Source of the DNA: Actinocrinis puniceicyclus
GTDB lineage: Bacteria; Actinomycetota; Actinomycetes; Streptomycetales; Catenulisporaceae
Direction: 5' to 3'
Assembly (NCBI RefSeq): GCF_018283645.1
Contig: NZ_JAGSXH010000042.1
Coordinates: 1-47,627, forward strand
DNA length: 47,627 nucleotides
Part shown: piece by piece, positions 25,107-33,485 of the stretch
Layout of the letters: every line of letters starts with the position of its first letter
Numbering within the stretch: position 1 is the stretch's first letter
Notes under the pieces: generated by a model
The model's input: the letters and a program-made list of their open reading frames with translations, nothing else
What the model was told of the DNA's origin: nothing
Database searches by the model: none
Translations under genes and position numbers: made by a program

Positions 25107-25790
25107 ATGGCGAACGTGCTCCTGGTCGAAGACGATCCAGACGTCCGGTCCGCGGTCATCCGCCAGCTCACCGCGTTCGGGCACGCGGTGCGCAGCGCCG
25201 GGACCGCGCTCGCCGCGCTGCGCGAGGCCAGCCGAGACCCGGGCGACATCATCGTGCTCGATCTCGGGCTGCCGGACCTGGACGGCTCCGAGACGCTGAA
25301 GATGCTACGCGCCGTCACCCGGGTTCCGGTGATCATCGCCACCGCCCGCGACGACGAGGCCGAGATCATCAGGCTGCTGAACGCCGGCGCGGACGACTAT
25401 CTGGTAAAACCGTTCTCCGGCGGCCACCTCGCCGCCCGCATCGCCGCTCTGCTGCGCCGCTCCGGTGCCGGGCAGGCCCCGGCCGCGCTGCGGGTCGGCG
25501 GGCTCGAGGTCGACCCGCGCCGGCGCGAGGCCCGGCTCGACGGCCGCGCGCTGGACCTCGCCCGCCGCGAGTTCGACCTGCTCGCCTATCTCGCGGCCCG
25601 GCCCGGCGAGGTGGTGACCCGCCGCGAACTGCTCACCGAGGTCTGGCAGCTGCCCTACGGCGACGATCAGACCATTGACGTTCACCTTTCCTGGCTGCGG
25701 CGCAAGCTCGGCGAGCGGGCCAGCGCGCCACGGTACCTGCACACGGTGCGCGGCGTGGGCGTCCGGCTGACCGAACCGCCGGACCGATGA
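25107..25790 (+). CDS. OmpR-family response regulator
   Basis: The ATG at 25107 starts the receiver domain exactly (MANVLLVEDDPDVRSAVIRQ). The 227 residues comprise a receiver with acidic pair Glu8-Asp9-Asp10, phospho-acceptor Asp52 (IIVLDLGLPDLDG), the conserved Thr/Ser region IIATARDD and Lys101 in DDYLVKPF. A C-terminal winged helix follows from about 125 (GGLEVDPRRREARLDGRALD ... FDLLAYLAARPGEVVTRREL ... VHLSWLRRKLGE). It binds DNA after phosphorylation by its partner. The histidine kinase gene follows after a short gap, so the two form a two-component system. Its input and targets are unknown. The nearby lanthipeptide genes and the divergent anchored protein are candidates. Confidence 0.95.
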   Translation: MANVLLVEDDPDVRSAVIRQLTAFGHAVRSAGTALAALREASRDPGDIIVLDLGLPDLDGSETLKMLRAVTRVPVIIATARDDEAEIIRLLNAGADDYLVKPFSGGHLAARIAALLRRSGAGQAPAALRVGGLEVDPRRREARLDGRALDLARREFDLLAYLAARPGEVVTRRELLTEVWQLPYGDDQTIDVHLSWLRRKLGERASAPRYLHTVRGVGVRLTEPPDR

Positions 25791-25803
25791 GGCGCGCTCT
25801 GAC

Positions 25804-25851
25804 GTGCGGCCCGAGGTGCGGCCCGAGGAGCGGCCCGAGGAGCGGCCGATG
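25804..25851 (+). repeat. 12-bp tandem repeat at histidine kinase start
   Basis: Four consecutive 12-base units related to GTGCGGCCCGAG span the junction between the response regulator and the kinase. They contain several possible start codons (GTG 25804, GTG 25816, ATG 25849) and repeated GAGG ribosome-site-like sequence. Confidence 0.8.
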
Positions 25852-27195
25852 AGATGGGCCCTGGCGCGGGTGGCCCTCGCCGTCACGAGCATGGTCGCGC
25901 TGGCCTTCCTGATCCCGCTGGGTTTCGCGATCGACCACATCGCCGCGCAGCGCGCCCTCGCCGACGCGCAGGCGCGGATCGCGGCGATCGAACCGGTTCT
26001 CGCCGTGACCACGGACCGCACACAGCTGGAAGGCGCGTTGGCGACGATGTCCGGCGCGCAGGACATCGCGCTCCAGCTGCCCGGCGAAGCCGCGCTCGGC
26101 ACCAGCCACGCCAGCGCCGCACAACTGGCCGCGGTCGCGGCGCAGGGCCGCGCGCAGACCCTCGCGGTCCCGGGCGGTTCGGTGCTGGTGCAACCGGAGC
26201 TGGTCGACGGCGGGCGGCTGACGCTGATCGAGGTCTTCATCGACGCCGGCCGCACGCGTCAGGGCGTGGCGCGCGGCTGGCTGATCCTCAGCGCCGTCGC
26301 GCTGGTGCTCGTCGCGGGTTCCACTCTGGTCGCGGACCGGCTGGCCACCCGGGTCGTGGGCGCGGCGCGCCATCTCGCCGAGGCGTCGCGCAAACTCGGC
26401 GACGGCGACACCGCGGTGCGCGTTACCACCGGCGGCCCGAACGAGCTGCGGGAGGCCGGCGACGCGTTCAATGCGATGGCCGACCGGGTGGTTCAGCTGC
26501 TCGCGGCGGAACGGGAACTGGTCGCGGACCTCTCCCACCGGCTGCGCACGCCGCTGACCGCGCTGCGGCTCAACGCCCAGGCGCTCGGTGACGGACCGAG
26601 CGCGGCTTCCACCCGCGAGGCGGTGGCGAAGCTGGAGCAGGAGGTGGACCAGATCATCCGCGCCGCCCGCGGCGGGACCGCGGCGTCAGGATCCTGCGAC
26701 GTGGCCGCGGTGGTGGCCGAGCGGATGGCGTTCTGGTCGGCGCTGGCCGAGGACCAGGAGCGGCCCTGGCAGCTGGTCGGCGCCGCCGGACCGGCCCACG
26801 TGCCGGTGACCGCCGCCGAGTTGGCCGCGGCCCTGGACGCGGTGCTGGGCAACGTGTTCCGGCACACCCCCGAGGGCACCGCGTTTCAGGTCACGGTGCA
26901 CCGCGGCAACGGCTCGGTGGCGGTCCTGGTGGACGACGCGGGACCGGGACTGGCCGACGCGGCGCGCGCGGTGCGCCGCGGCGAGGGCTCGGGCCGGACG
27001 GGTTCCACCGGACTCGGCCTGGACATCGTGCGCAAGCTGGCCGAGCGCACCGGCGGCTCGCTGACCATCGACCGCTCGCCGCTGGGCGGTGCGCAGGTGC
27101 ACTTCTCCTTCCTCGCCCCGTCCTCGAACGCGGTCACTGCCCCGGGGTCGCCGGCTGGGCGAACAAGGCGGTATGCGCGCCGAGCACGCGCGTGA
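25849..27195 (+). CDS. Sensor histidine kinase, partner of the preceding regulator
   Basis: ATG at 25849 is preferred because GAGGAG lies seven bases upstream and the protein then starts MRWALARVALAVTSMVALAF. GTG at 25804 would add a 15-residue Arg/Pro/Glu repeat. The 448 residues have a first membrane segment, an extracytoplasmic region of ~110 residues, a second segment (WLILSAVALVLVAGSTLVAD), a HAMP domain, the dimerisation helix with His230 in DLSHRLRTPLTALRL, and an ATPase domain. The G-box residues read GPGLADAAR and GSTGLGLDIVRKLAERTGG; the N-box is VLGNVFRHTPEGT. The 3' end overlaps the convergent methyltransferase gene by 62 bases. Confidence 0.92.
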   Translation: MRWALARVALAVTSMVALAFLIPLGFAIDHIAAQRALADAQARIAAIEPVLAVTTDRTQLEGALATMSGAQDIALQLPGEAALGTSHASAAQLAAVAAQGRAQTLAVPGGSVLVQPELVDGGRLTLIEVFIDAGRTRQGVARGWLILSAVALVLVAGSTLVADRLATRVVGAARHLAEASRKLGDGDTAVRVTTGGPNELREAGDAFNAMADRVVQLLAAERELVADLSHRLRTPLTALRLNAQALGDGPSAASTREAVAKLEQEVDQIIRAARGGTAASGSCDVAAVVAERMAFWSALAEDQERPWQLVGAAGPAHVPVTAAELAAALDAVLGNVFRHTPEGTAFQVTVHRGNGSVAVLVDDAGPGLADAARAVRRGEGSGRTGSTGLGLDIVRKLAERTGGSLTIDRSPLGGAQVHFSFLAPSSNAVTAPGSPAGRTRRYARRARA

Positions 27196-28327
27196 CGATC
27201 AGCACCGCCGAGTTCGGGCCGGACGGTTTCAGCTGTCTGCGCAGCACCGCCGGGTCCACGTCCGCGCCGCGCTTCTTGACCGTCAGCACCCCGATTCCGC
27301 GCCGCGCCACCTCGGCGCGCAACCGCTTCACGTGGAACGGCAGCACGTCAGTGATCCGATACGCGGTCGCGAACGGTGTCAGGACGAGTCGATCAGAGGT
27401 CAGGTACGCGATCGTCGCGTCGATCGTCGTCGCGTCCAGCTGCCCGGCCAGCTCGCCGATCACGTGCGCGCAGATCACCGCCCCGTCCGGTTCGTACAGG
27501 TACCGTCCCACCTGCGCCGGCTCAGGGTCCACCACGCCGGCGGACACGAGGCTGTGCGGGCCCGGCAGCACCGTCGCGCGCCGATGGGCGCCGGCCAGCG
27601 GTCCGAAGTAGATCCCGGCCTCCTTCACCTCGCCCGCCTCGGAGACCCATTCGGCCTCGGCCCCGGCCGGAATCAGCTCCCGCGGCAGCCCCGGGGCGAC
27701 CTTGAAACCGGCCGCCCCCACCCGCCGCGCCAACTCCAGCGCGAAGCTCCACGGCGGCGTGTAGGCGGCCGGGTCGAACACCCTGCGGTGCTCGGCGCGC
27801 CGCGCCGGATCGAGGAAGACCGCGTCGAAGCCTTCGAGTGCAACTTTCGTGGCGTCCGCGCACCGCACCTCGATCCGGTCGGCCAGCGCGGCGGCCCGCG
27901 CGTTGGCGGCGGCCACCGCGCTGGTGACCGGGTCACGATCCACCGCCAGCACCTCGATCCCGGCCGCCGCGAAGGCCAGGGCGTCGCCGCCGATGCCGCA
28001 GCCCAGGTCCGCGACGCGCCGCACCCCGGCCGCCCGGTACCGCCGCGCCCGAAGCTCGGCGACGGACCGCCGCGTCGCCTGCTCCAGGCCGACCGGGGTG
28101 AAGTACATGGTCGCGGCGGCATCGCCGAACTTCGCCCGGGCCCGCTCGCGCAGGCGCGCCTGCGTCAACGCGGTCGCCACCAGCGACGCCGGGTAGCGTT
28201 CGCGCAGTTTGGAGGCGAGCGGCAGCGCGGCCGCCTGCGTGTAATGGCCGCCGCCGAGTTCGGCCAGCAGCGCCTGCCCGGGCGGGTCGAAAAGAGCCTC
28301 GAAGTCCGCGATCTCCATACGGCTCAT
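27134..28327 (-). CDS. SAM-dependent methyltransferase with THUMP-like C-terminal domain
   Basis: The ATG at 28327 (MSRMEIADFEALF) has GAGG seven bases upstream. The 397-residue protein has an N-terminal helical region, then a Rossmann methyltransferase core with motif I VADLGCGIGGDALAFAAAGI and the acidic end of strand 2 in VLAVDRDP. CADATK and FLDPARRAEHRR follow; DPAR is the catalytic-loop-like sequence of this group. The C-terminal ~100 residues (FHVKRLRAEVARRGIGVLTV, KKRGADVDPAVLRRQLK) match the THUMP-like domain seen in actinobacterial homologues. The likely substrate is RNA or a protein, but is unproven. It is divergent from the DUF2079-like gene 72 bases away and overlaps the histidine kinase gene tail-to-tail by 62 bases. 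Confidence 0.88.
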   Translation of the reverse strand: MSRMEIADFEALFDPPGQALLAELGGGHYTQAAALPLASKLRERYPASLVATALTQARLRERARAKFGDAAATMYFTPVGLEQATRRSVAELRARRYRAAGVRRVADLGCGIGGDALAFAAAGIEVLAVDRDPVTSAVAAANARAAALADRIEVRCADATKVALEGFDAVFLDPARRAEHRRVFDPAAYTPPWSFALELARRVGAAGFKVAPGLPRELIPAGAEAEWVSEAGEVKEAGIYFGPLAGAHRRATVLPGPHSLVSAGVVDPEPAQVGRYLYEPDGAVICAHVIGELAGQLDATTIDATIAYLTSDRLVLTPFATAYRITDVLPFHVKRLRAEVARRGIGVLTVKKRGADVDPAVLRRQLKPSGPNSAVLIVTRVLGAHTALFAQPATPGQ

Positions 28328-28399
28328 TCTCGATCCTCGGCGGCCGCGCCGCGTGCCGGCTCTTGGCCGGGGCACGAATCGGTCGATACCCTACGCCCC

Positions 28400-30004
28400 A
28401 TGGCCTATACCAATGCGGATGAAGTGCCCGAGAATCCGGAAACCGCCGCATTGGCCGCCGCGGCGGGGACGAGTTCTTCGACGCTGACCGAGGCGCGGCC
28501 GGACGCAGCGGCGACCTGCGACGTGCCGGACGGGTCCGCGGCCTCCCGCTTCCGTGTGCTGCCGCGCTGGTCGCCGCGGACCTACGGCCCCTGGCTGCTG
28601 GTGGCCGGCCTCATGACGGTCTACCTGCTCATCTCGCTCGCGCGTTACTACCGTTTCGCCCCGACCAGCTGGGACCTCGGGCTGTTCACGGAGGAGGTGA
28701 AGCAGTACGCGCACTTCCACGCGCCGATCGACGACGCGCGCTCGCCCGGCTACGAGATCCTCGGCGAGCACTTCAGCCCGATCACCGCGCTGCTCGGCCC
28801 GGTCTTCCTGCTCTTCCCCACCGCGGTGACGCTGCTGGTCGCACAGGCGTTCCTGTTCGCGCTGGGCGCGGTGCCGCTGGTGCGTCTCGGCGCCGACCGG
28901 ATCGGGACCGGCGCCGGGTACGCGCTCGGCGCGGCCTACGGGCTCTCCTTCGGCCTGGCCGAGGCCGTCGACGCGGACTTCCACGAGGTCGCGTTCGCCG
29001 TCCCGCTGATCGCCTTCTCGCTGTGCGCCATCGTGCGCGGGAAGTACACGCACGCGGCGCTGTGGGCGCTGCCGCTGCTGTTGTGCAAGGAGGACCTGGG
29101 GATCACGGTCGTACTGCCGATCGGCATCGCGCTGATCCTCTACGGCCGCACTCTGCTCGGCTCCCTGCTCTCCGCGGCCGGCACGGCGGGCTCTCTACTC
29201 ACGATCTACTGGATCATCCCCACCCTCAACCCCACGCACCAGTACGAGTACTGGAACAAGGGGGGCTGCGCGGACCCGACCCAGCCCGGCGGCGCGAAAC
29301 CGATCACCTGCCTGGTCGGTCAGGGCCTGCAGAACCCGGGCGGCAAGCTGGAGCTGGTGTTCCTGCTGCTGGCGATCACCGCGTTCGTCGCGCTGCGCTC
29401 GCCGCTGGCGCTGCTGGCGCTGCCGAACCTCGGCTCGCGGTTCATCACGACCAATGCGACGTTCTGGGGAACCGCCTGGCACTACAACGCGGTGCTGATG
29501 CCGATCCTGTTCGTCGCCGCCGCGCACGGGATCGCGCGGGCCCGCGCCGCCGAGCCGCTGCCGGACATCTCCAGGCCGCCACGCCGCTGGGCGAGAGGGG
29601 TGAGCAGGGCCATGGCCGCCCACGGCCCGGTCGCGATGCTGGCCGTCTCGTTCGCGCTGGTCCCGCAGTTCTCCTACAACCAGCTGTTCGACCCGAACAC
29701 CTTCACCTTCGACGCGCGCACCGAGGCGCTCAGCCACGCCATCTCGCTGGTTCCAGACGGGGTGACGGTCGAGACCACGATCAACATGCTCGCGCCGCTC
29801 TCCGCGCGCGACGACACCTTCTGGGTCGGCAACACGCCCGCGTCGGTCGCGCCGCAGTACGTCGTCTTCGACCAGGTGGTCTCCGGGTTCAGCCCGCCGA
29901 TCAGCGACGTGCCCGGCTTCGAGCAGCAGCGGCACCCCGGCTCGAAGTACAAGGTCGTCTACCAGGACGGTTTCGGCATCTACGTGCTGCGCAACACCTC
30001 CTGA
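28400..30004 (+). CDS. DUF2079-like multi-pass membrane protein
   Basis: The ATG at 28400 (MAYTNADEVPENPETAALAA) is chosen over the far-upstream frame because everything before it overlaps the divergent methyltransferase. The 534-residue product has a ~70-residue cytoplasmic tail and roughly nine to eleven membrane segments. FAPTSWDLGLFTEEVKQYAH and GYEILGEHFSPITALLGPVF match the characteristic first loop of DUF2079 proteins, which are thought to have a GT-C-type fold. LCKEDLGITVVLPIGIALIL and the C-terminal extracellular segment also fit. A transferase of lipid-linked sugars is a reasonable but unproven guess. It is the last intact gene before the IS remnant. Confidence 0.85.
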   Translation: MAYTNADEVPENPETAALAAAAGTSSSTLTEARPDAAATCDVPDGSAASRFRVLPRWSPRTYGPWLLVAGLMTVYLLISLARYYRFAPTSWDLGLFTEEVKQYAHFHAPIDDARSPGYEILGEHFSPITALLGPVFLLFPTAVTLLVAQAFLFALGAVPLVRLGADRIGTGAGYALGAAYGLSFGLAEAVDADFHEVAFAVPLIAFSLCAIVRGKYTHAALWALPLLLCKEDLGITVVLPIGIALILYGRTLLGSLLSAAGTAGSLLTIYWIIPTLNPTHQYEYWNKGGCADPTQPGGAKPITCLVGQGLQNPGGKLELVFLLLAITAFVALRSPLALLALPNLGSRFITTNATFWGTAWHYNAVLMPILFVAAAHGIARARAAEPLPDISRPPRRWARGVSRAMAAHGPVAMLAVSFALVPQFSYNQLFDPNTFTFDARTEALSHAISLVPDGVTVETTINMLAPLSARDDTFWVGNTPASVAPQYVVFDQVVSGFSPPISDVPGFEQQRHPGSKYKVVYQDGFGIYVLRNTS

Positions 30005-30087
30005 CAGCGAGGCGCGGCGTTGCCTACCGCGCCCTGCCACAGCCCTGCGCCTAGACGGGGTGTTCCGATCGCCGGTCAGTAGTCAGC

Positions 30088-30146
30088 GATCAGTGGTCGT
30101 GGGTCATCAGTGGTCGTAGGTGATTAGTGGTCGTAGGTGATCAGTG
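30088..30146. repeat. 17-bp tandem repeat inside IS end
   Basis: Three full copies and one partial copy of a 17-base unit, GATCAGTGGTCGTAGGT with one or two changes, lie just inside the left inverted repeat. The second IS remnant (37231-37395) has only one copy, so the array expanded in this one. Confidence 0.8.
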
Positions 30147-30531
30147 ACCGGGTGACGCTGGCCGGTCTTGTTGTCGTGCCAGATCGCGGCGGCCATCGCC
30201 GGGACGCGCTGCGCGACGCGGATCGCGACGCCCTCGATGCTCTGACCCCCGTGCTCTTCCGGGTCGAGTCGGCCCTTGACGGTGTCGTTGGCCGATTCGA
30301 TCAGCCGGCGGACCTTCTTGAGCATCGGCTCTCCATGACGTTGACGTTCCCGCTTGCGTGCGGGGCGCGGCAACTCGATTCTGAGGCGTAACCGAGCAGC
30401 GCCTGGGCCGCGGCCACACACCAGCTCGCTGTCAGTCAGCTGCGGCGGCCGCCCGCCCGCCGGATCCCGGCGAGGTCGTCGTCGATTTTCACGTACAGTG
30501 CGGTGATGAGGGTGTCCAGGTCTGTCGTCAC
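30107..30531 (-). pseudogene. IS982-family transposase pseudogene
   Basis: From the GTG at 30531 the frame reads VTTDLDTLITALYVKIDDDL, the normal start of this transposase family. One extra base then breaks RAGGRPPQLTDSELVC, and a second shift follows in the VAAAQALLGYASES region. The middle, including most of the DDE catalytic core, is deleted. The final part, KVRRLIESANDTVKGRLD and VAIRVAQRVPAMAAAIWHDN, is the intact C-terminus. It cannot encode an active enzyme. Confidence 0.85.
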
Positions 30532-30732
30532 AAACAGTGCATGGACACCCTCACCCCGTTCCCGCAGGCGATCGGAATACCTCGTCTAGCCTAATCATCT
30601 GGTCGCGCACACCCGGCAGTTAGGGACGTGCGTGATCGGTCGCCCCCGATCGGTCGGATTCAAGGCCCTGCGACGACTGTTGCTCAAGGGCGAACTGCGC
30701 CCTACGAGGCGGAAGTCAAGCGGGCAAGGTCA

Positions 30733-30771
30733 AGTTCGCCTCGCCCCCTGACTGAGCCGGGGCGAGGCGAA
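30733..30771 (-). terminator. Terminator after CHAP-protein operon
   Basis: GTTCGCCTCGCCCC (30733-30746) pairs perfectly with GGGGCGAGGCGAAC (30758-30771), a 14-bp stem with an 11-base loop. It lies 47 bases past the stop of the CHAP protein gene. Confidence 0.8.
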
Positions 30772-30817
30772 CTGGTGTGACGGGCGCTGGTTCAATCCAG
30801 ATCAGGGGCTATTAGCG

Positions 30818-32365
30818 TTATGCGATACTCGGGCTGGTGCCGCTGAGCATGCCTTGCGTGGTGTTTGCGTTGCCGCTGGAACCCCAGACGATGAGGCTTC
30901 CGGTATTGGCCTCGAACGCCTCTTCGGATCCGCCGTTGGGCTGCGCGGTGATGGCGGGACTCGTGCCGGCCATCATGCCCTGCCCAGTATCGGCGTTGCC
31001 GCTGGAACCCCAGAGAATCAGATTCCCTGAGTTTGCTTGGAACGCCTCTTCGTAACCTCCCGAAGTCAACGCGGCGATGGCGGGGCTGGTGCCGGCCTTC
31101 ATACCCTGCGTAGTGGTCACGGTGTTGGTCGACGGAGACCACGTGTACAGATCACCGGCGTTGGTCTGGAACGCGACCTGATACCCCCCGCTGGAGGAAG
31201 CGGCGATGCTCGGACTGGTCCCGATCATCATCGCGTCCTGAGTATTCACCAGACTCGACGGCGACCAAGTGAACAGGTTACCGGTGTTAGCCTGGAAGGC
31301 CACCTCATACCCGCCACCGGCCAGCGCGGCGATACCCGGGCTGCTGCCCTTCATCATGCCCTCGCTGGTGTTGACCACGCTCGACGGCGTCCAGGTGAAC
31401 AGGTTGCCGGTGTTGGCCTGGAAAGCGACCTCATACCCGCCATTGGGGGATGCCGCGATTGCCGGGCTGGTGCCGGCCATCATGCCTTCCTGCGTGTTGA
31501 TCAAGCCGCTGGGTCCGGTCACATACAAGTCCCCATTGTTGGCCTGGAAGGCAATCTCATGCCCACCACCGGCCAGCGCGGCGATACTCGGGCTCGTGCC
31601 CTTCATCATGCCCTCGCCAGTGTCGGCCGGCCCGGATGACGATGAGTAGGTGAACAGATCGGTGTTGTTAGCTTGGAAGGCCGATTCGAAGCCCGAACTC
31701 GACGTCAGCCCGACTGGCGTCACATAAGCGCTGATGGTCATGCCGATGTACGTCGGCGTAGATCCGACGGTTCGCTCAGAGGCGGAGATGTTCACGGCCT
31801 CTACCCGCGACGTGTCAGCCCAGTAGGCCTCGGAGCCGCCGCTAGCGCCACCAAAGTCGCCGTTTGCGGTCTGGATGGACCCATCGGGATTGACGGCGGC
31901 AACCAGTCCGACGTGGTCGGCAACTCCTCCACCCGTGTAGTTGAAGACGATGGCGTCGCCGACCCGCGGTACATACGAGGTTGACGTGTGCAGAGTGCCG
32001 TTGTTGGAGCCGTAGGTGTAGAAGCTGCCCGAACCTGCGGTCAGACCGCTGATGTTGATGGTGCCGCCGGACGCGTTCTGCCAAACCCACTTCGCGAAGT
32101 CGGAGCACCAGTACTCGCCGTATCCGGACCCGTTGACGGTCGTGTAAGTGCAGCTGCCTCCGAACGCGTTACCACCAAGGCTGTTGTTGGAACTGTTGAC
32201 AGTGGAGCACCAGCCGGCTCCCTTGCCGATGTTGGCCAAAGCTAGGCTGGCTATGTCATTCGTGGTGGTCGCCGAGGCGGGGGCTGCGGTGATGTACGCA
32301 GCAGCGGGCGCGAGGATCAAGGCGGCCAGGGTAGTGACCGCTGTACGGCGGACGGCGCGAGACAT
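30818..32365 (-). CDS. Secreted CHAP-domain hydrolase with seven C-terminal repeats
   Basis: ATG at 32365 has GGAG five bases upstream. Residues 1-32 are a signal peptide (cut near PASATTT). A CHAP amidase/peptidase domain (about 35-220) shows catalytic Cys87 in EYWCSDFAKWVW and His151 in ADHVGLVAAV, so it likely cleaves peptidoglycan cross-links or stem peptides. Residues ~225-515 are seven repeats of ~42 residues, each with F-Q-A-N-x-G-x-L-F/Y-x-W and G-M-M-x-G-T-S-P-x-I-A-A, probably a beta-propeller-like or substrate-binding array. The protein stops inside the next repeat unit (GTSPSIA). It is the last gene of a four-gene operon that starts with a small secreted peptide. GC is lower than in flanking housekeeping genes. 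A role in wall remodelling or lysis of other cells is inferred. Confidence 0.88.
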   Translation of the reverse strand: MSRAVRRTAVTTLAALILAPAAAYITAAPASATTTNDIASLALANIGKGAGWCSTVNSSNNSLGGNAFGGSCTYTTVNGSGYGEYWCSDFAKWVWQNASGGTINISGLTAGSGSFYTYGSNNGTLHTSTSYVPRVGDAIVFNYTGGGVADHVGLVAAVNPDGSIQTANGDFGGASGGSEAYWADTSRVEAVNISASERTVGSTPTYIGMTISAYVTPVGLTSSSGFESAFQANNTDLFTYSSSSGPADTGEGMMKGTSPSIAALAGGGHEIAFQANNGDLYVTGPSGLINTQEGMMAGTSPAIAASPNGGYEVAFQANTGNLFTWTPSSVVNTSEGMMKGSSPGIAALAGGGYEVAFQANTGNLFTWSPSSLVNTQDAMMIGTSPSIAASSSGGYQVAFQTNAGDLYTWSPSTNTVTTTQGMKAGTSPAIAALTSGGYEEAFQANSGNLILWGSSGNADTGQGMMAGTSPAITAQPNGGSEEAFEANTGSLIVWGSSGNANTTQGMLSGTSPSIA

Positions 32366-32421
32366 GAGCACTCCGTAATGTGTCAGTAGGTGAATATGGG
32401 TTACGCGCAGGGCGCGGCGGA

Positions 32422-33189
32422 TTAGCCGGCAGTGAGCCGGCTGGGGAGGCTGGTGCGGGCGAGTTGCGTGCCGCCAGGCAGTTCGACGGCGTAAAGCGTG
32501 GCGGCGAGGGATTTGGCCGGGTTACTCGCGGAGAGGGCCAGCCGATAGCGGATCGTGGTGCTCGCGCCGGGTTGAAGGTCGATACCGCCAATGGCAGTGG
32601 CCAGGAAGCCAGGGTTGCCGTCGCCTTCGGGCATCGGAGCGTTCTGCCAGGCGCCGGTTGCGGTGTTGAAGCGCTGGAGGGTTCCCTGGGCGCAGTTGCA
32701 GGGTCCGCCAACGATCTGGAAAAGCGGCGCTACGTCGGATGCGTCAATGGTGCTGTGATTGGTGAAGGTGGCGGTGAATTCGACCGCAGGGCCGCCAGCG
32801 GTAATCGTGGCGGGAATGCCGGTGAGTTGGGCGCTGATCGCTCCTGCGGGCAGGGTCGATGTGGTGTGGGTCGCAGGACTCATTGACGGGGCACTCGTTG
32901 GTATGCCGGCAGACAACTTGACAGATCCGCTGGCTGGGCCCGTGGTCGTCGGCGTCCCGGTCGGAGTGTTCGTCGTGATGGGCGGGTTAACGGAAGGGGT
33001 CAGGCCCGCGGGGCTTGCGGTGACGCCGACAGTTGTCCTAAGTGCGTGCGGCGCTCCGGCCGAGGCGGTGGTGTGGGCCGTAATGGCCAGCGCGGTGGTG
33101 GCTACGGCCGCGGTGACGACGGGAACGGCCACCACAAGCGCTACTATCGAATATTTTGCTTTTACCGGCAGCCGAAAGGTCGTTTTCAT
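32422..33189 (-). CDS. Membrane-anchored or secreted Thr/Pro-rich protein
   Basis: The 255-residue protein starts MKTTFRLPVKAKYSIVALVV; residues ~12-37 form a hydrophobic signal anchor or signal peptide. A Thr/Ser/Pro-rich linker (TPSVNPPITTNTPTGTPTTT) spans about residues 60-110. The C-terminal ~135 residues form a beta-rich domain: SAQLTGIPATITAGGPAVEF, then TATFTNHSTIDASD, GPCNCAQGTLQRFN and GASTTIRYRLALSAS. This resembles extracellular Ig-like or DUF11/CARDB-type sandwiches, with two nearby cysteines. Its start overlaps the stop of the 98-residue gene by four bases (ATGA), so the two are coupled. The function is unknown. As part of the peptide-CHAP operon it may display or capture a partner at the cell surface. 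Confidence 0.78.
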   Translation of the reverse strand: MKTTFRLPVKAKYSIVALVVAVPVVTAAVATTALAITAHTTASAGAPHALRTTVGVTASPAGLTPSVNPPITTNTPTGTPTTTGPASGSVKLSAGIPTSAPSMSPATHTTSTLPAGAISAQLTGIPATITAGGPAVEFTATFTNHSTIDASDVAPLFQIVGGPCNCAQGTLQRFNTATGAWQNAPMPEGDGNPGFLATAIGGIDLQPGASTTIRYRLALSASNPAKSLAATLYAVELPGGTQLARTSLPSRLTAG

Positions 33190-33482
33190 CTCTTCATCCT
33201 TAGCCGAGCGACGAATGGCTCAGAGTAATTCACGGAAATCGAGGACGAGGCCTGGTATGCCCTCTCGAGAAGGCGGGTAGCACGTTCCCACGAGTCAATT
33301 TCTGAGCGTTCCCCGAAGAACATGATGAGGTCAATACGACCTGGACCGGCGCGGGCTCGGATATGTTCTAAGCCGTCTTCTTCAACGGTGTGCGCCCAGA
33401 GGATGTCGAGGAGTTCCGCCGCGTCACCAGGGCTGCTAGCTGCAGGGCCCTTCGTGGTCAGAACGACGTGGATGGCGTGCAC
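33186..33482 (-). CDS. Small cytosolic protein of unknown function (98 aa)
   Basis: GTG at 33482 follows the stop of the small-peptide gene by three bases, with GGGGA-rich sequence upstream. The product has no signal or membrane segment. It begins HAIHVVLTTKGPAASSPGDA and continues with ELLDILWAHTVEEDGLEHIR, ARAGPGRIDLIMFFGERSEI and DSWERATRLLERAY. The alternating beta/alpha pattern suggests a compact ferredoxin-like or similar alpha/beta fold. I do not recognise a named family. Its position, squeezed between a secreted peptide gene and a coupled surface-protein gene, suggests a role tied to that peptide, such as a chaperone, immunity or maturation partner. That is inference. Confidence 0.75.
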   Translation of the reverse strand: MHAIHVVLTTKGPAASSPGDAAELLDILWAHTVEEDGLEHIRARAGPGRIDLIMFFGERSEIDSWERATRLLERAYQASSSISVNYSEPFVARLRMKR

Positions 33483-33485
33483 GGG

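Larger units (their letters stand above)
30051..30589 (-). mobile_element. Decayed IS982-like insertion sequence, copy 1
   Basis: The ends form near-perfect inverted repeats. CTAGACGGGGTGTTCCGATC starts the left end at 30051. The right end (30565-30589) reads the same on the opposite strand with about three differences in 25 bases. The element is only ~540 bp, roughly half a normal IS982 element, so it has an internal deletion. I see no target-site duplication. The transposase remnant reads on the minus strand. Confidence 0.8.

Noticed and set aside
30818-32371. Possible phage endolysin or prophage remnant
   Set aside because: The CHAP protein has a Sec signal and no holin, integrase or phage structural genes are nearby; it fits a cell-encoded secreted hydrolase.
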